Made by a program: the position numbers and the translations under genes. The notes under the pieces were generated by a model. The model worked only from the letters and a program-made list of their open reading frames with translations, did not search any database and had not been told where the DNA came from. A DNA stretch of 64,000 nucleotides from Planktothrix sp. FACHB-1365 (GTDB lineage: Bacteria; Cyanobacteriota; Cyanobacteriia; Cyanobacteriales; Microcoleaceae). The stretch is taken from contig NZ_JACJSC010000024.1 of NCBI RefSeq assembly GCF_014697575.1, positions 38,931 through 102,930 of the forward strand, in the 5' to 3' direction. Of this stretch, positions 45,479-54,509 are shown piece after piece. Every line of letters starts with the position of its first letter. Within the stretch, counting starts at the first letter, position 1.

Positions 45479-47392
45479 TTAGGATTGATGATAAACGTCT
45501 TCTTCGCTGCTGTCTTGTATGGGTTCATAGGAAGGTAAAACTAAAACTGGTTTCCCAGCAATGAGGCGGTTAATTTCAGCCAAGGTTTCTGGGCGAGATA
45601 ATCCATCTCTAGTAATTAAAAGTTTTAAAATATCAAAACTGGTGGTATTCGTAAAGTAATAACCCCCATGAACATCGGCTTTTTTGGCGATAAAAAATAC
45701 CGTATTCATCACGTCAATAATCAGGCTTGTCCAGATATTTAAAGGGAGAGAAATAGCATTAACTCCCGGCATTTCTGAACAATCAATATAGTTGAATTTT
45801 TCAAATAAATCATAAGCTGAAGTGGGTTGAACAGCCGATTGAGAACTCATCATCACCCGAATATAAGGTTGATAGTTAATAGAATTTTTGACGGGTTTTA
45901 AATAAATATTTCCTAACCGCAATCCTGACATTTCTACACTGGGTTCACTAAACCAGTTTCCGAGAATAGACATATAGCGAAGAATTAAATCTCGATCACT
46001 GCAAAATAAATAAATTTCATTGCATCGCAAAATAGCAGAGCGGACGTAATTATTTCGACCTTCACGGAGAAATTCTAAGGGAATATCAGGAGCAGTTAGA
46101 ATTAATTTATTTAATTGTAAATAATCCCCCATATTATTTTTTTCATATTCCAGACGATCTTCTTTTCCAAATCGATCTGACAGAATTCGGAGGACATTGA
46201 CAACCACTAACGCCCCCATACTATGTCCAATTAAATTAACACTCATGGGAGGAAAGGTTTGGTTATAATAATTAGCGATTGCCATTTCTTTTTGAGGTTC
46301 ATAAAAAGGCATCGAGGTATAAGGATTTTCACCTAAAACCTTATCTAATCTCCAAAAAAATTCTGCTAAATCGGGCGCGCCGTAGTGAATGGCTCGATAG
46401 CGATCGCGTTGATAAACAGAAATCCTTAAGATTTGCATTAATAACAACCACAGGGCAAAAACCGTTAGGGTGACCCAATTCCATTGAGCAAATAAATTAG
46501 AAATTTGAGTGAAATCAAACCAATACCACAGGGGAGATAAAGGCGTTTCCATCCCGAATAAATTTAAGAAGGGAACTCCAATTAAGGTTAATAGGATATA
46601 AAATCCGGTTCCCACAATCCAGGCGATAAGGGCTAAAATAAATAAAAATTTCAACGAAATGCCCTTTTGTTCACCCATATCACTCCATAATCCTGGATGA
46701 ATTAAGGGCATTTCACTGGGCCAAGTATAACCAATATAAACACTGCGATTTTCTAATGTCCCAATCTGATTAATCGGCCCCTTTTGGGATAAAGACTCGA
46801 TTTCTGCCATAAATTCTTGATAAAATTTATGAGCCGGATTTGCATAACCATGAGTTCTTAATGTCAGATAGCGAAATTTTTCTTTTCGGATCATTTGTCC
46901 CATTTCAGCAATATTAAACAAGGGACGAAATCTTTCTAAAGGCGGTAATTCTCGATCTACATTTAATGAAGTGCGGGCTGTACTAACGACTAAAAAACTA
47001 TTAGAATATTGACGATCTACATAAACTTCAAAGTTGCGACTGACTGCTTTAGCAAATTGTTTATTATGCCAACTATTTAAGGCGCGAATGACATAATCTT
47101 CATTCACTTGAGTCTCAAAATCGGGGTATTCTTCTAAATTACAGGTCGAACGTAATGCTTCTGCGATCGCTAATTCCGAGGTATAAGAGCCATAAATAGG
47201 CAAATTATAAAGGGATTGAGTCTTGACCCCCTTGGGAATAGAATAAGCGAGTTGAACAATGCGGGCTTTTGTCCAAGCATCAGAAAACGGCGCCGTGTTA
47301 CGAACAATCGACTCTAACCAACGATAGTCATTTTCAACGGTGTCTTGATGCCAATACAAGGGTAAACCTTGGTATATTCGCTGAGTACCCAT
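45479..47392 (-). CDS. Membrane-associated alpha/beta hydrolase
   Basis: 637 aa. The centre has two membrane helices (FLFILALIAWIVGTGFYILLTLIG and WVTLTVFALWLLLMQILRI). After them comes the serine-hydrolase nucleophile elbow NLIGHSMGALVVVNVLRIL near residue 390. The strand before the helices contains YLTLRTHGYANPAHKF and SVYIGYTWPSEMP, typical of DUF900-like hydrolases. A later Asp (LTAPDIPLEFL) and His (KADVHGGYYF) fit the triad. The soluble N-terminal 230 aa has no clear family. Lipase or esterase activity at the membrane is probable; the substrate is unknown. Confidence 0.78.
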   Translation of the reverse strand: MGTQRIYQGLPLYWHQDTVENDYRWLESIVRNTAPFSDAWTKARIVQLAYSIPKGVKTQSLYNLPIYGSYTSELAIAEALRSTCNLEEYPDFETQVNEDYVIRALNSWHNKQFAKAVSRNFEVYVDRQYSNSFLVVSTARTSLNVDRELPPLERFRPLFNIAEMGQMIRKEKFRYLTLRTHGYANPAHKFYQEFMAEIESLSQKGPINQIGTLENRSVYIGYTWPSEMPLIHPGLWSDMGEQKGISLKFLFILALIAWIVGTGFYILLTLIGVPFLNLFGMETPLSPLWYWFDFTQISNLFAQWNWVTLTVFALWLLLMQILRISVYQRDRYRAIHYGAPDLAEFFWRLDKVLGENPYTSMPFYEPQKEMAIANYYNQTFPPMSVNLIGHSMGALVVVNVLRILSDRFGKEDRLEYEKNNMGDYLQLNKLILTAPDIPLEFLREGRNNYVRSAILRCNEIYLFCSDRDLILRYMSILGNWFSEPSVEMSGLRLGNIYLKPVKNSINYQPYIRVMMSSQSAVQPTSAYDLFEKFNYIDCSEMPGVNAISLPLNIWTSLIIDVMNTVFFIAKKADVHGGYYFTNTTSFDILKLLITRDGLSRPETLAEINRLIAGKPVLVLPSYEPIQDSSEEDVYHQS

Positions 47393-47588
47393 AGTGTTAT
47401 TTGTTCAAGGTTAAACATCGAGGTGATTTCAGCAGCCATAGAACTCTCAAACCCCCTGCGATTAGTTTTGTTTCGGGTAATAGCATGACACAAAATTGAC
47501 CTATTGTGGTAATTGGTATAACCCCTATTGGGATGTTAGTCAATTATTGGAAGGGCTATGTGCGATGTTGATGCACCCGACAATCAGA

Positions 47589-48914
47589 TTAATTGTTATT
47601 TTTGAATGGATTCCACCAAGAATCTCGATTAAATTGTAACCAGTTAATTCGACGACGAATATCCTCAATTTTCCAGTTTGTTAATGTGGCTAAGTTTTGC
47701 GCTTCTTGTTCCTGTCGTTGGCGAACAAACTGCCGATATTGCAGGGCTTGTGAACACTGCATCTGGTCTTTATAGGGGTGATTAATAATATATCGACCTT
47801 GAAAACTTTCTTGATTGGCTGTGGGTTGAAAGTTTAAATCTTCGGGGAAATTATTCCGGGTGTAACGAATATGTAAGCGAGTAATAAAGGCTGAATTCGA
47901 GGCTCCTGAATCTAACCAAAATACTCCCGCTTGTTTTAATTCTTCAGAGTTTAAAGGATCGGCAGAACAAGGATCACATCCGCCCATATTCCAAGCATAT
48001 TCTAAAAAGGCAACTTTTTTCTGTTCCCGTTCATAGGCTTTGGTGAATAAGGATTTATAAAAACCGGGAAACTCTTCTTTGACAAATTCAGGAATTTCTT
48101 GATCTGTAGGAATTTTAACGGTGCGATAATTGGTTAATTCCATTTGACCTTTAGGAGAAAGTAAATAAACAATTAAATCCTGTTCTCCTGTGCCATTAAT
48201 CATTCCTAAACGAATCGGTAACATAAACCGAGGAGATTCATAAGCCATCATTAAAGGACGCAAATTTTGAAACCCACTTTGATCAAATTTTGTTAAATTG
48301 ACTTTAGCAACGAAAAATTTTAACCCTTGTTGAATATAAGGTTTTAATAAAGCACTTGCTCCTTCAGGAATTCGATAATTATTTTGCGTTAACCAGGTTT
48401 CTAATCCATCGGATTCTTTTGCACTTAAAATCAAAATATCATATTCACCAACAGTAAACCGAGCTTCAATGGTGACTCCTAAACTGGATTCGGATTCTCG
48501 TTTTTCTTCCTGTAATGCCTGAACTCCTCTGGTTGCTGGTGCTGGTAATTGATCGTATTCAGGTTGAGGATTACAAGGATCAGGATCAAAATATTCCACC
48601 AGTCGAGGCGCACTAAACGCATCTAATCGTTGAATAATTTTGGGTTCTCCGACCTTGACTTGTTCGGCTTTTAAAATAACAGGAACCGGAACAACTAATG
48701 CAAAATCTTTTACCGATCCTTGATAATCATTTGCCATGGTTAAAATCGTGCGATTTCCATCTCTGGCAATGATCACTTGAGAAGCTTGATTATATAAACT
48801 CGCATCGGCTTGAGAGACATAAAATCCACAAAATGCCCAGGCTGGGGAAGCAAAACCAACACTGAATAAAACAATAACTAAAACAAGAATAACCCAGTTT
48901 AAAACTTTCATCAA
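47589..48914 (-). CDS. DUF2330 exported protein
   Basis: 441 aa with a signal peptide ending FASPAWAFCGFYV. The family pattern is clear: 'CGFYVSQADASLYNQASQVIIARDGNRTILTM..DYQG...DFALVVPVP', LVEYFDPDPCNPQP, VGEYDILILSA, the KVNLTKFDQSGF region, and YAWNMGGCDPCSADPL near residue 315. Several paired cysteines imply disulfides outside the cytoplasm. A C-terminal TRLHIRYTR strand follows. Function unknown. It is the last gene of the operon with the RnfD/NqrB-like protein (39 bp upstream), and these two families likely act together at the membrane. Confidence 0.9.
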   Translation of the reverse strand: MMKVLNWVILVLVIVLFSVGFASPAWAFCGFYVSQADASLYNQASQVIIARDGNRTILTMANDYQGSVKDFALVVPVPVILKAEQVKVGEPKIIQRLDAFSAPRLVEYFDPDPCNPQPEYDQLPAPATRGVQALQEEKRESESSLGVTIEARFTVGEYDILILSAKESDGLETWLTQNNYRIPEGASALLKPYIQQGLKFFVAKVNLTKFDQSGFQNLRPLMMAYESPRFMLPIRLGMINGTGEQDLIVYLLSPKGQMELTNYRTVKIPTDQEIPEFVKEEFPGFYKSLFTKAYEREQKKVAFLEYAWNMGGCDPCSADPLNSEELKQAGVFWLDSGASNSAFITRLHIRYTRNNFPEDLNFQPTANQESFQGRYIINHPYKDQMQCSQALQYRQFVRQRQEQEAQNLATLTNWKIEDIRRRINWLQFNRDSWWNPFKNNN

Positions 48915-48953
48915 TGACTCCTATTTAAACACTATTAGAAATGGAAATATTAA

Positions 48954-49805
48954 CTAAAAAACCGGAGATGAAGGCAAAGATTTGAGATGTTTTTGTGACC
49001 AAGAAAAGCGAGATGCACGAAAAACTTGATCCAAGATAATAGTCAGGGGAGATAGGGCAAATAATGACCAGAATAGAGCCGTTGAGATAAAAAATTGATG
49101 TTGTAAAATAAAGGTTAATCCAGCGATTAATACGGCCCATAAAATTCGGCTTAAGGGAGCATTGGGAATAGAACGCGGATCGGTAATCATAAAAAAGGCA
49201 AACAATAATAGACTACCGCTCATGAGTTGATGACTATAAACATCCCAACTCCAACCTAAACTGAAATTTCGCCAAGCTTCTAATCCCGTATAGGTGATTA
49301 AAAAAGCAAGGGAAGTATCCCAGCGACCGACTTTTTTAAGAATAATTCCTCCGGTTGCTAAAAATAGAAGGAAATACCAAGAATCCGTTCCCCATTGTCC
49401 AGGAGAAACCCAAGCATCGGCTGTTAAAGTGATAGCAATAATAATCCCAAAATTAGCGGGATTAAAAAAATGTTTTCCTTGAGATTGAAAGATAAATTTA
49501 CTGGCGATCGCACAACATCCGGCTAAGGCTACGGTTGTCCAATGGTTAGCTCTGAGGAGTAAACACAACCCTAATGTGGTAATTAACGCACTGCGCCAAG
49601 ACGCTAAAAATTCTGGGGGTAAAAGGGTGATTTTTTTGTTAATATAGAAGGAGGAAAGGCAAGAGAAAAACCATTGAGTCAATAAACAACTACACCCAAT
49701 TACCAACATGAAATTAGGTTTTAATGTCCAATCTCTCGTTCCAATTCCTAGAAGTAAAAACAACGACAAAAATAGAATCTGAGCGTTACGGGCATCTTTA
49801 AACAT
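48954..49805 (-). CDS. RnfD/NqrB-like membrane protein
   Basis: 283 aa from the ATG at 49805, supported by AAGGAT 8 nt upstream; a GTG at 49850 would overlap the patatin gene. About nine membrane helices. The loop KHFFNPANFGIIIAI and the later SGSLLLFAFFMITDPRSIPNAP match the NqrB/RnfD family, whose 'S.A...F' loop attaches covalent FMN. Here the segment is SGSLLLFAFFMITDP, so flavinylation at a Thr/Ser near DP cannot be judged by eye. No other rnf/nqr genes are present. It lies between patatin and DUF2330 genes in one operon. Confidence 0.82.
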   Translation of the reverse strand: MFKDARNAQILFLSLFLLLGIGTRDWTLKPNFMLVIGCSCLLTQWFFSCLSSFYINKKITLLPPEFLASWRSALITTLGLCLLLRANHWTTVALAGCCAIASKFIFQSQGKHFFNPANFGIIIAITLTADAWVSPGQWGTDSWYFLLFLATGGIILKKVGRWDTSLAFLITYTGLEAWRNFSLGWSWDVYSHQLMSGSLLLFAFFMITDPRSIPNAPLSRILWAVLIAGLTFILQHQFFISTALFWSLFALSPLTIILDQVFRASRFSWSQKHLKSLPSSPVF

Positions 49806-49825
49806 GGGTTCATCCTTAAATGAGC

Positions 49826-50866
49826 TTAAACTAAAAGCAGTTGAATCCACTGATCTAACGGTTGACGATATTGTTCTGTTAATTGTTGCCCTAATTGACT
49901 AATTGCCTTAAGATTGGCTTCGGAAGGATCATCCATCGGTAAAGTTTTACGATCCGTCAAAACCGTATTAATTCGTAGATAATGTTCAGGTTTACCCGTC
50001 GTATCAAAGATTTGTTTCATTTGATAGTCAACGGTTTCTGCCACCCCAGTCATAATAATATCAAATAGAGGGTCAAGCCATTTTAATTTCCCCCAATCTT
50101 TTGCTTCCTGATAGGAATATTTCTTTTTAACCTCCCCTGTTCCTAATGATAAAATCACCATTTCTTTAGCGGTTGGGCCTGTTTCATAGCGATTATCAAG
50201 ATTAGAGTCTTGATTAAATTTATGACGGGCTTCTGCGTAGGCACAGAGAGCCGGATTATTGGCAAAGACTCCCCCATCAATACAAGTATAAACCTCCTGG
50301 TTGAGAGCGTGAATTTGAGCGACTTCAAAAAACGTTGGGGCGGCAGAGGTAGCCCGGAGAACATCTCGAATTAAATAATCATCTTTTGGGTTTAATTTAG
50401 CATCATGTTGGGTAAAAAAGTGGGCTTCTCGTCTTTCTATTTCATAGGAAGTTATCAAGCAAGGTTTAAGCAGTTGGCTCAATTTAAGATCTTTAAAAAA
50501 ATCACCCATCACCTGATTAAACTTTTGATAGGAGTATTTTTCATTAAATAATCCTCCTACTGTTTGCAAAGAATCATTAAAAAAAGGATAAAAGATTTGG
50601 CTGGATTTATATCGAAAAAAATCATAAACTTCTTGGGCAGAACACCGAGGTCTGAGGGGATTTTCAGCATCAGGACATAGATAAAGAGCGGTTAAAATTC
50701 CTCCGGCACTGGTTCCCGCAATTAAATCAAAATAATCCGCAATTCTAGCATCAGAATTTCCCGTAAAATCCTGTAATTTCTGTTCAACATACTTTAATAC
50801 CTCGGCGGACATAATTCCTCGGAGTCCCCCGCCATCAAGAGAAAGAATTCGAGTAAATTGTGACAT
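49826..50866 (-). CDS. Patatin-like phospholipase
   Basis: 346 aa. A Ser-Asp dyad acyl hydrolase. The oxyanion loop is LSLDGGGLRGIMSAEVL, the nucleophile lies in DLIAGTSAGGIL (GxSxG) and the Asp in CIDGGVFANNPAL. Full length for the bacterial CapV/patatin type. Patatins also occur as CBASS effectors, but no cyclase or HORMA gene is nearby. The operon with a HAD phosphatase, RnfD-like and DUF2330 genes speaks for membrane lipid turnover. It starts 39 bp after the HAD gene. Confidence 0.93.
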   Translation of the reverse strand: MSQFTRILSLDGGGLRGIMSAEVLKYVEQKLQDFTGNSDARIADYFDLIAGTSAGGILTALYLCPDAENPLRPRCSAQEVYDFFRYKSSQIFYPFFNDSLQTVGGLFNEKYSYQKFNQVMGDFFKDLKLSQLLKPCLITSYEIERREAHFFTQHDAKLNPKDDYLIRDVLRATSAAPTFFEVAQIHALNQEVYTCIDGGVFANNPALCAYAEARHKFNQDSNLDNRYETGPTAKEMVILSLGTGEVKKKYSYQEAKDWGKLKWLDPLFDIIMTGVAETVDYQMKQIFDTTGKPEHYLRINTVLTDRKTLPMDDPSEANLKAISQLGQQLTEQYRQPLDQWIQLLLV

Positions 50867-50905
50867 TTTTTACGATAACCTCCGTTTAGAAAAATACTGA
50901 TCAGT

Positions 50906-51544
50906 TTATGAAAGATTCCAATGTTCTGATAAATACGCTTGAATATCAAAAAAATCCGTCCAGTTAATATAAGGTTTTTGATATTCATCTAAATAGTCTG
51001 CTAAACGATCACGCGCAAAAACAATAGGGGCAGCTAATGCCATATTTAAGTCCGTAACAGAGTCTCCAATGGCAATGGGTTCAGCGTTAGGATAGCGTTC
51101 CATCACTTTAACTTTAGCTACTAATTCGGTATCTGCTTCAAATTCAGAATGAACTTTAAAATACGCCCCTGAAGTCTCTAAATCAACAGCATAAATCTGA
51201 TCAATTTTTGAACTTAAATCTCCTAAAACCGTTTCTACCATCACCCGAACACCTCCAGAAACTAAAACAAAGGGAACGCCTTGAGTTTTGAGAAAATCTA
51301 AAAATTCAACAAACCCTGAGCGTATTTTCTTTGTTCTTGAAAATTCAATAATTTCAGGATAGCAACGCGAAGGAATAGACTCTAACATTTTTCTAACTCC
51401 TTCTCGTAAGGTCATTTCCCGACCATACAATAATGGCATAATTTCAGCCGCCATTTCTGGAGCAAATTCTTTTAACATTCCTACAAAAGTTTCTTCTGCG
51501 GTAATTGTTCCGTCAAAGTCACAAAAAATAATAGAATTTACCAT
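50906..51544 (-). CDS. HAD-IB phosphatase, MtnX-like
   Basis: 212 aa. HAD motif I FCDFDGTIT, motif II VLVSGGVRVMVE, motif III Lys in VAKVKVMERY and motif IV IGDSVTDLNMA are complete. The short cap with MLKEFAPEMAAEIMPLLYGREMTLREGV resembles MtnX, which dephosphorylates 2-hydroxy-3-keto-5-methylthiopentenyl-1-phosphate in methionine salvage; phosphoserine-phosphatase-like enzymes share the fold. The start ATG touches a heptamer repeat array, so the 5' untranslated region contains the repeat. First gene of a four-gene operon. Confidence 0.85.
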   Translation of the reverse strand: MVNSIIFCDFDGTITAEETFVGMLKEFAPEMAAEIMPLLYGREMTLREGVRKMLESIPSRCYPEIIEFSRTKKIRSGFVEFLDFLKTQGVPFVLVSGGVRVMVETVLGDLSSKIDQIYAVDLETSGAYFKVHSEFEADTELVAKVKVMERYPNAEPIAIGDSVTDLNMALAAPIVFARDRLADYLDEYQKPYINWTDFFDIQAYLSEHWNLS

Positions 51545-51545
51545 G

Positions 51546-51592
51546 AGTTATCAGTTATCAGTTATCAGTTATCAGTTATCAGTTATCAGTTT
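51546..51592. repeat. Heptanucleotide tandem repeat (AGTTATC)6
   Basis: Six exact AGTTATC units (51546-51587) and a partial one directly upstream of the MtnX-like start. Such heptamers are polymorphic in length in filamentous cyanobacteria. Copy-number change here would alter the leader of the operon. Confidence 0.95.
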
Positions 51593-51693
51593 TGTAGGCG
51601 CGGCTTCTGTACAATCTTTCCTAATTCATGACTATCTTGATAAACCCGCCCTTTTTCTGTCTTTTCCTCCTCTAGTCAACCGTCAACGGTCAA

Positions 51694-53880
51694 TTAATAA
51701 GGATTTTGTCGCCACCATTCTCGAACTAATTTAATTTCTTCATAATTATATTGTTCTCCTAAATGTTCGTAAATTGTTCTTAGGCTAGTATCTCCTACTT
51801 TTTCAATTCCTTTAATAATACTATTTTGACGGTCAACTTCAACAAATTGATCAAGGTTGATATCCTGATTAGCTGCAATTAATTGGGTTAAATGGTCAGC
51901 AATGGTGCTAGTTTTTAACCCTCGTTGATTTGCGATCGCATTCAAACTAAATCCCTGTTGACATAACTCTAAAGTCATGATTAAACTATCGGATAAATCC
52001 TCCAGAGTTAGACGCTTAACTTCTGATGATTTAGATTTATAATTTGAACTCGTTTGATCTTGAAAATAGGTAGAAATGGCTTCAGTAAATTGTTTACCAT
52101 ACCGTTCTAGTTTATGACTTCCTACACCAGAAATTCCACTTAATTCTTCTAAAGTTTGGGGTCGTTGTTGTGCCATTAATCTTAAGGTAGAATCGGAAAA
52201 AACCATATAGGGAGGGATAGATTGTTCATCGGCTAATTTTTTTCGGAGTTGGCGTAACTGTTCAAATAGCATTTCTACTTCCACCGCCAAAGATCGAGTT
52301 GATTTTTCCAGATTTTGTTCTTTAATGACTGTAATTTCAACTTTTCTTTCCCGTTTCATCACTTCCCAACTACGGGAATTTAACTTTAATATTGCATAAC
52401 CATCGGTGGTTTGATCCAGTAGTCCTTGACGTAAAAGCGATCGCCCTAAATTCTTCCATTCTTCTGCTATTTTATCTTTTCCAATGCCATAGGTAGACAG
52501 TTGATCATGATGTCGATCTATAATTTTTTGACTTTTCGATCCTCTCAATACATCAATAATATAATTCATCCCAAATCTTTCGTGACATCGGGCAACACAA
52601 GATAAAAATTTCATCGCTTCAATTGTCCAATCTTCGACGGGATTTTGGGTCTTACAATTATCACATTTTGCACAATTTTCTGAGAAAAATTCACCAAAAT
52701 AACTCAATTGAACTGTGCGCCGACATTCCGATGCTTCAGCATAATCTAACATTTGCCGTAACTGTTGACGGGCAATGCGTTGTTCATCGGGATCGGGTTT
52801 TTGATCAATTAAATATTCAATGGTTTTAATATCACCATAACTAAAAAATAATGTACATCGGGCAGATTCTCCATCCCGTCCTGCCCGTCCTGATTCTTGA
52901 TAATAACTTTCTAAGGTTCGCGGTAAATTATAATGAATCACAAACCGAACATCGGGTTTATTAATGCCCATACCAAAGGCAATCGTTGCTACCATAATCT
53001 GCACATCATCTCGAATAAATCGGGTTTGATTTTCAGCCCGTAAAGTATCTTCCATTCCGGCATGGTAGGGTAAGGCAGAAATTCCATGACTTTGTAATCG
53101 AAACGCGAGATCTTCTACATTTTTTCGACTTAAACAATAAATAATTCCTGAACCTCCGACATCCTGAATTATTTTTAATAACTGGGTAAAATTTTGTTTT
53201 TTCTTAGGAATAACTTCATAATATAAATTAGGACGATTAAAACTAGCAACATGAATATAGGGATTTTTCAACTCTAACTGTTGAATAATATCCTGTCTAA
53301 CCCGTTGAGTTGCCGTTGCCGTTAAGGCTAAAACGGGAATTTTAGGATAACGATTTCGCAGTTGTTTTAATTTGCGATATTCCGGGCGGAAATCATGTCC
53401 CCATTCTGAAACACAGTGCGCTTCATCAATGGCAAAAGCTGAAATTCCTAATTGAGCTTCTATCAGATCTAAAAATAATAAAAACTTTTCGGATAATAAT
53501 CGTTCGGGTGCAACATAAAGCAGTTTTATTTCACCATTTAAAATCGCAGCTTCACGGTTTTTTCCCTCCGCAACCGTTAAGGTACTATTGAGAAATGTCG
53601 CCCCAACTCCATTATCTTGTAATGCCTCCACTTGATCTTGCATTAAGGCAATTAAAGGAGACACGACTATCATTAATCCGGGTTTTAATAAAGCCGGAAG
53701 TTGAAAACACAGCGATTTTCCCCCTCCCGTGGGCATAATAATTAATGAATCTCGCCTTTGTAGTGCCTGTTCAATAATTTCGCGCTGCCCGGGTCGAAAA
53801 GAATCATAGCCAAAGAAATGTTTAAGGGACTGTTCTAGGGATTGGGGTTGGGCAAAGGGAGTAGAAATTAGCCCTGACAT
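51694..53880 (-). CDS. recQ: ATP-dependent DNA helicase RecQ
   Basis: 728 aa. A 3'-5' superfamily 2 helicase for recombination and fork repair. Walker A is MPTGGGKSLCFQLPAL, the DEAH box IDEAHCVSEWGHDFRPEY, with LALTATAT, GRAGRDG and a zinc module with Cys at SECRRTV, ENCAKCDNC. An RQC winged helix follows, then an HRDC domain (LRLMAQQRPQTLEELSGISGVG). A C-terminal helical extension has repeated HTH-like pieces (SLNAIANQRGLKTSTIADHL). Typical full-length bacterial RecQ plus this extension. Monocistronic. Confidence 0.96.
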   Translation of the reverse strand: MSGLISTPFAQPQSLEQSLKHFFGYDSFRPGQREIIEQALQRRDSLIIMPTGGGKSLCFQLPALLKPGLMIVVSPLIALMQDQVEALQDNGVGATFLNSTLTVAEGKNREAAILNGEIKLLYVAPERLLSEKFLLFLDLIEAQLGISAFAIDEAHCVSEWGHDFRPEYRKLKQLRNRYPKIPVLALTATATQRVRQDIIQQLELKNPYIHVASFNRPNLYYEVIPKKKQNFTQLLKIIQDVGGSGIIYCLSRKNVEDLAFRLQSHGISALPYHAGMEDTLRAENQTRFIRDDVQIMVATIAFGMGINKPDVRFVIHYNLPRTLESYYQESGRAGRDGESARCTLFFSYGDIKTIEYLIDQKPDPDEQRIARQQLRQMLDYAEASECRRTVQLSYFGEFFSENCAKCDNCKTQNPVEDWTIEAMKFLSCVARCHERFGMNYIIDVLRGSKSQKIIDRHHDQLSTYGIGKDKIAEEWKNLGRSLLRQGLLDQTTDGYAILKLNSRSWEVMKRERKVEITVIKEQNLEKSTRSLAVEVEMLFEQLRQLRKKLADEQSIPPYMVFSDSTLRLMAQQRPQTLEELSGISGVGSHKLERYGKQFTEAISTYFQDQTSSNYKSKSSEVKRLTLEDLSDSLIMTLELCQQGFSLNAIANQRGLKTSTIADHLTQLIAANQDINLDQFVEVDRQNSIIKGIEKVGDTSLRTIYEHLGEQYNYEEIKLVREWWRQNPY

Positions 53881-54042
53881 TGCTCGTGATTTAGATAAAA
53901 CGTCTTTTTTATTGTAGGGTTAAAACGGGGTAAATGACTCTGGTTTTTTGATAAAATTTTATCATTGAGAACCGAGAACGAGCATCGAATGCCTCAAAAA
54001 TGTTAAATTTTAATACGACGTTGTAAACTTCAGAGGAGATTT

Positions 54043-54327
54043 ATGCCGAAAGCAGTTTGGAATGGTGCAGTTTTGGCAGAAACTGACCAATGCGTTGTCG
54101 TTGAGGGAAATCAATATTTTCCCCCGGACTCCATCAATCGTGACTATTTCCAAGAAAGTAATACCCATACAACTTGCGGTTGGAAAGGCGTTGCCAGTTA
54201 TTATGATATCGTTGTTGATGGTCAAGTGAATAAGGATGCCGCTTGGTATTATCCAGAAACAAAATCTGCTGCCAAAAATATTGAAGGTTATATTGGATTT
54301 TGGAAAGGGGTTAAGGTTGAGGTTTAA
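54043..54327 (+). CDS. DUF427 protein
   Basis: 94 aa. The entire sequence fits DUF427: KAVWNGAVLAETD, VVEGNQYFPPDSI, FQESNTHTTCGWKGVASYYD and AAWYYPETKSAAKNIEGYIGFWKGVKVE. A GAGGAG ribosome site precedes the ATG. Members are small beta-rich cytosolic proteins of unknown biochemical role. Single gene between divergent recQ and downstream recJ. Confidence 0.92.
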   Translation: MPKAVWNGAVLAETDQCVVVEGNQYFPPDSINRDYFQESNTHTTCGWKGVASYYDIVVDGQVNKDAAWYYPETKSAAKNIEGYIGFWKGVKVEV

Positions 54328-54382
54328 GGGGTTTCATGTTGATTGATGAACCGAAATTAACATAACCAAAGATAACTTGTAG

Positions 54383-54401
54383 GGGCGAGGTCATCTCGCC
54401 C
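54383..54401. repeat. GGGCGAG hairpin, interspersed repeat
   Basis: GGGCGAG-GTCAT-CTCGCCC within GTAGGGGCGAGGTCATCTCGCCC, between DUF427 and recJ. Related to the 20-bp palindrome at 61278. Confidence 0.7.
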
Positions 54402-54509
54402 TGACGCTCAAAATTAATTTACGGCTGTAGGATTTATTAATAATAATTTTGATAAAAATCTTCCACTTTTGAGTACAATTAAACTATTATCGATTAATCC
54501 TAATTAACT

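Noticed and set aside
48925..49140. 71-aa minus frame at the RnfD-like 3' end
   Set aside because: It overlaps the membrane protein gene in another frame with no start signal.
49826..50866. Patatin as a CBASS effector
   Set aside because: No cyclic-nucleotide synthase, HORMA/TRIP13 or ubiquitin-like partners nearby; the operon points to another role.
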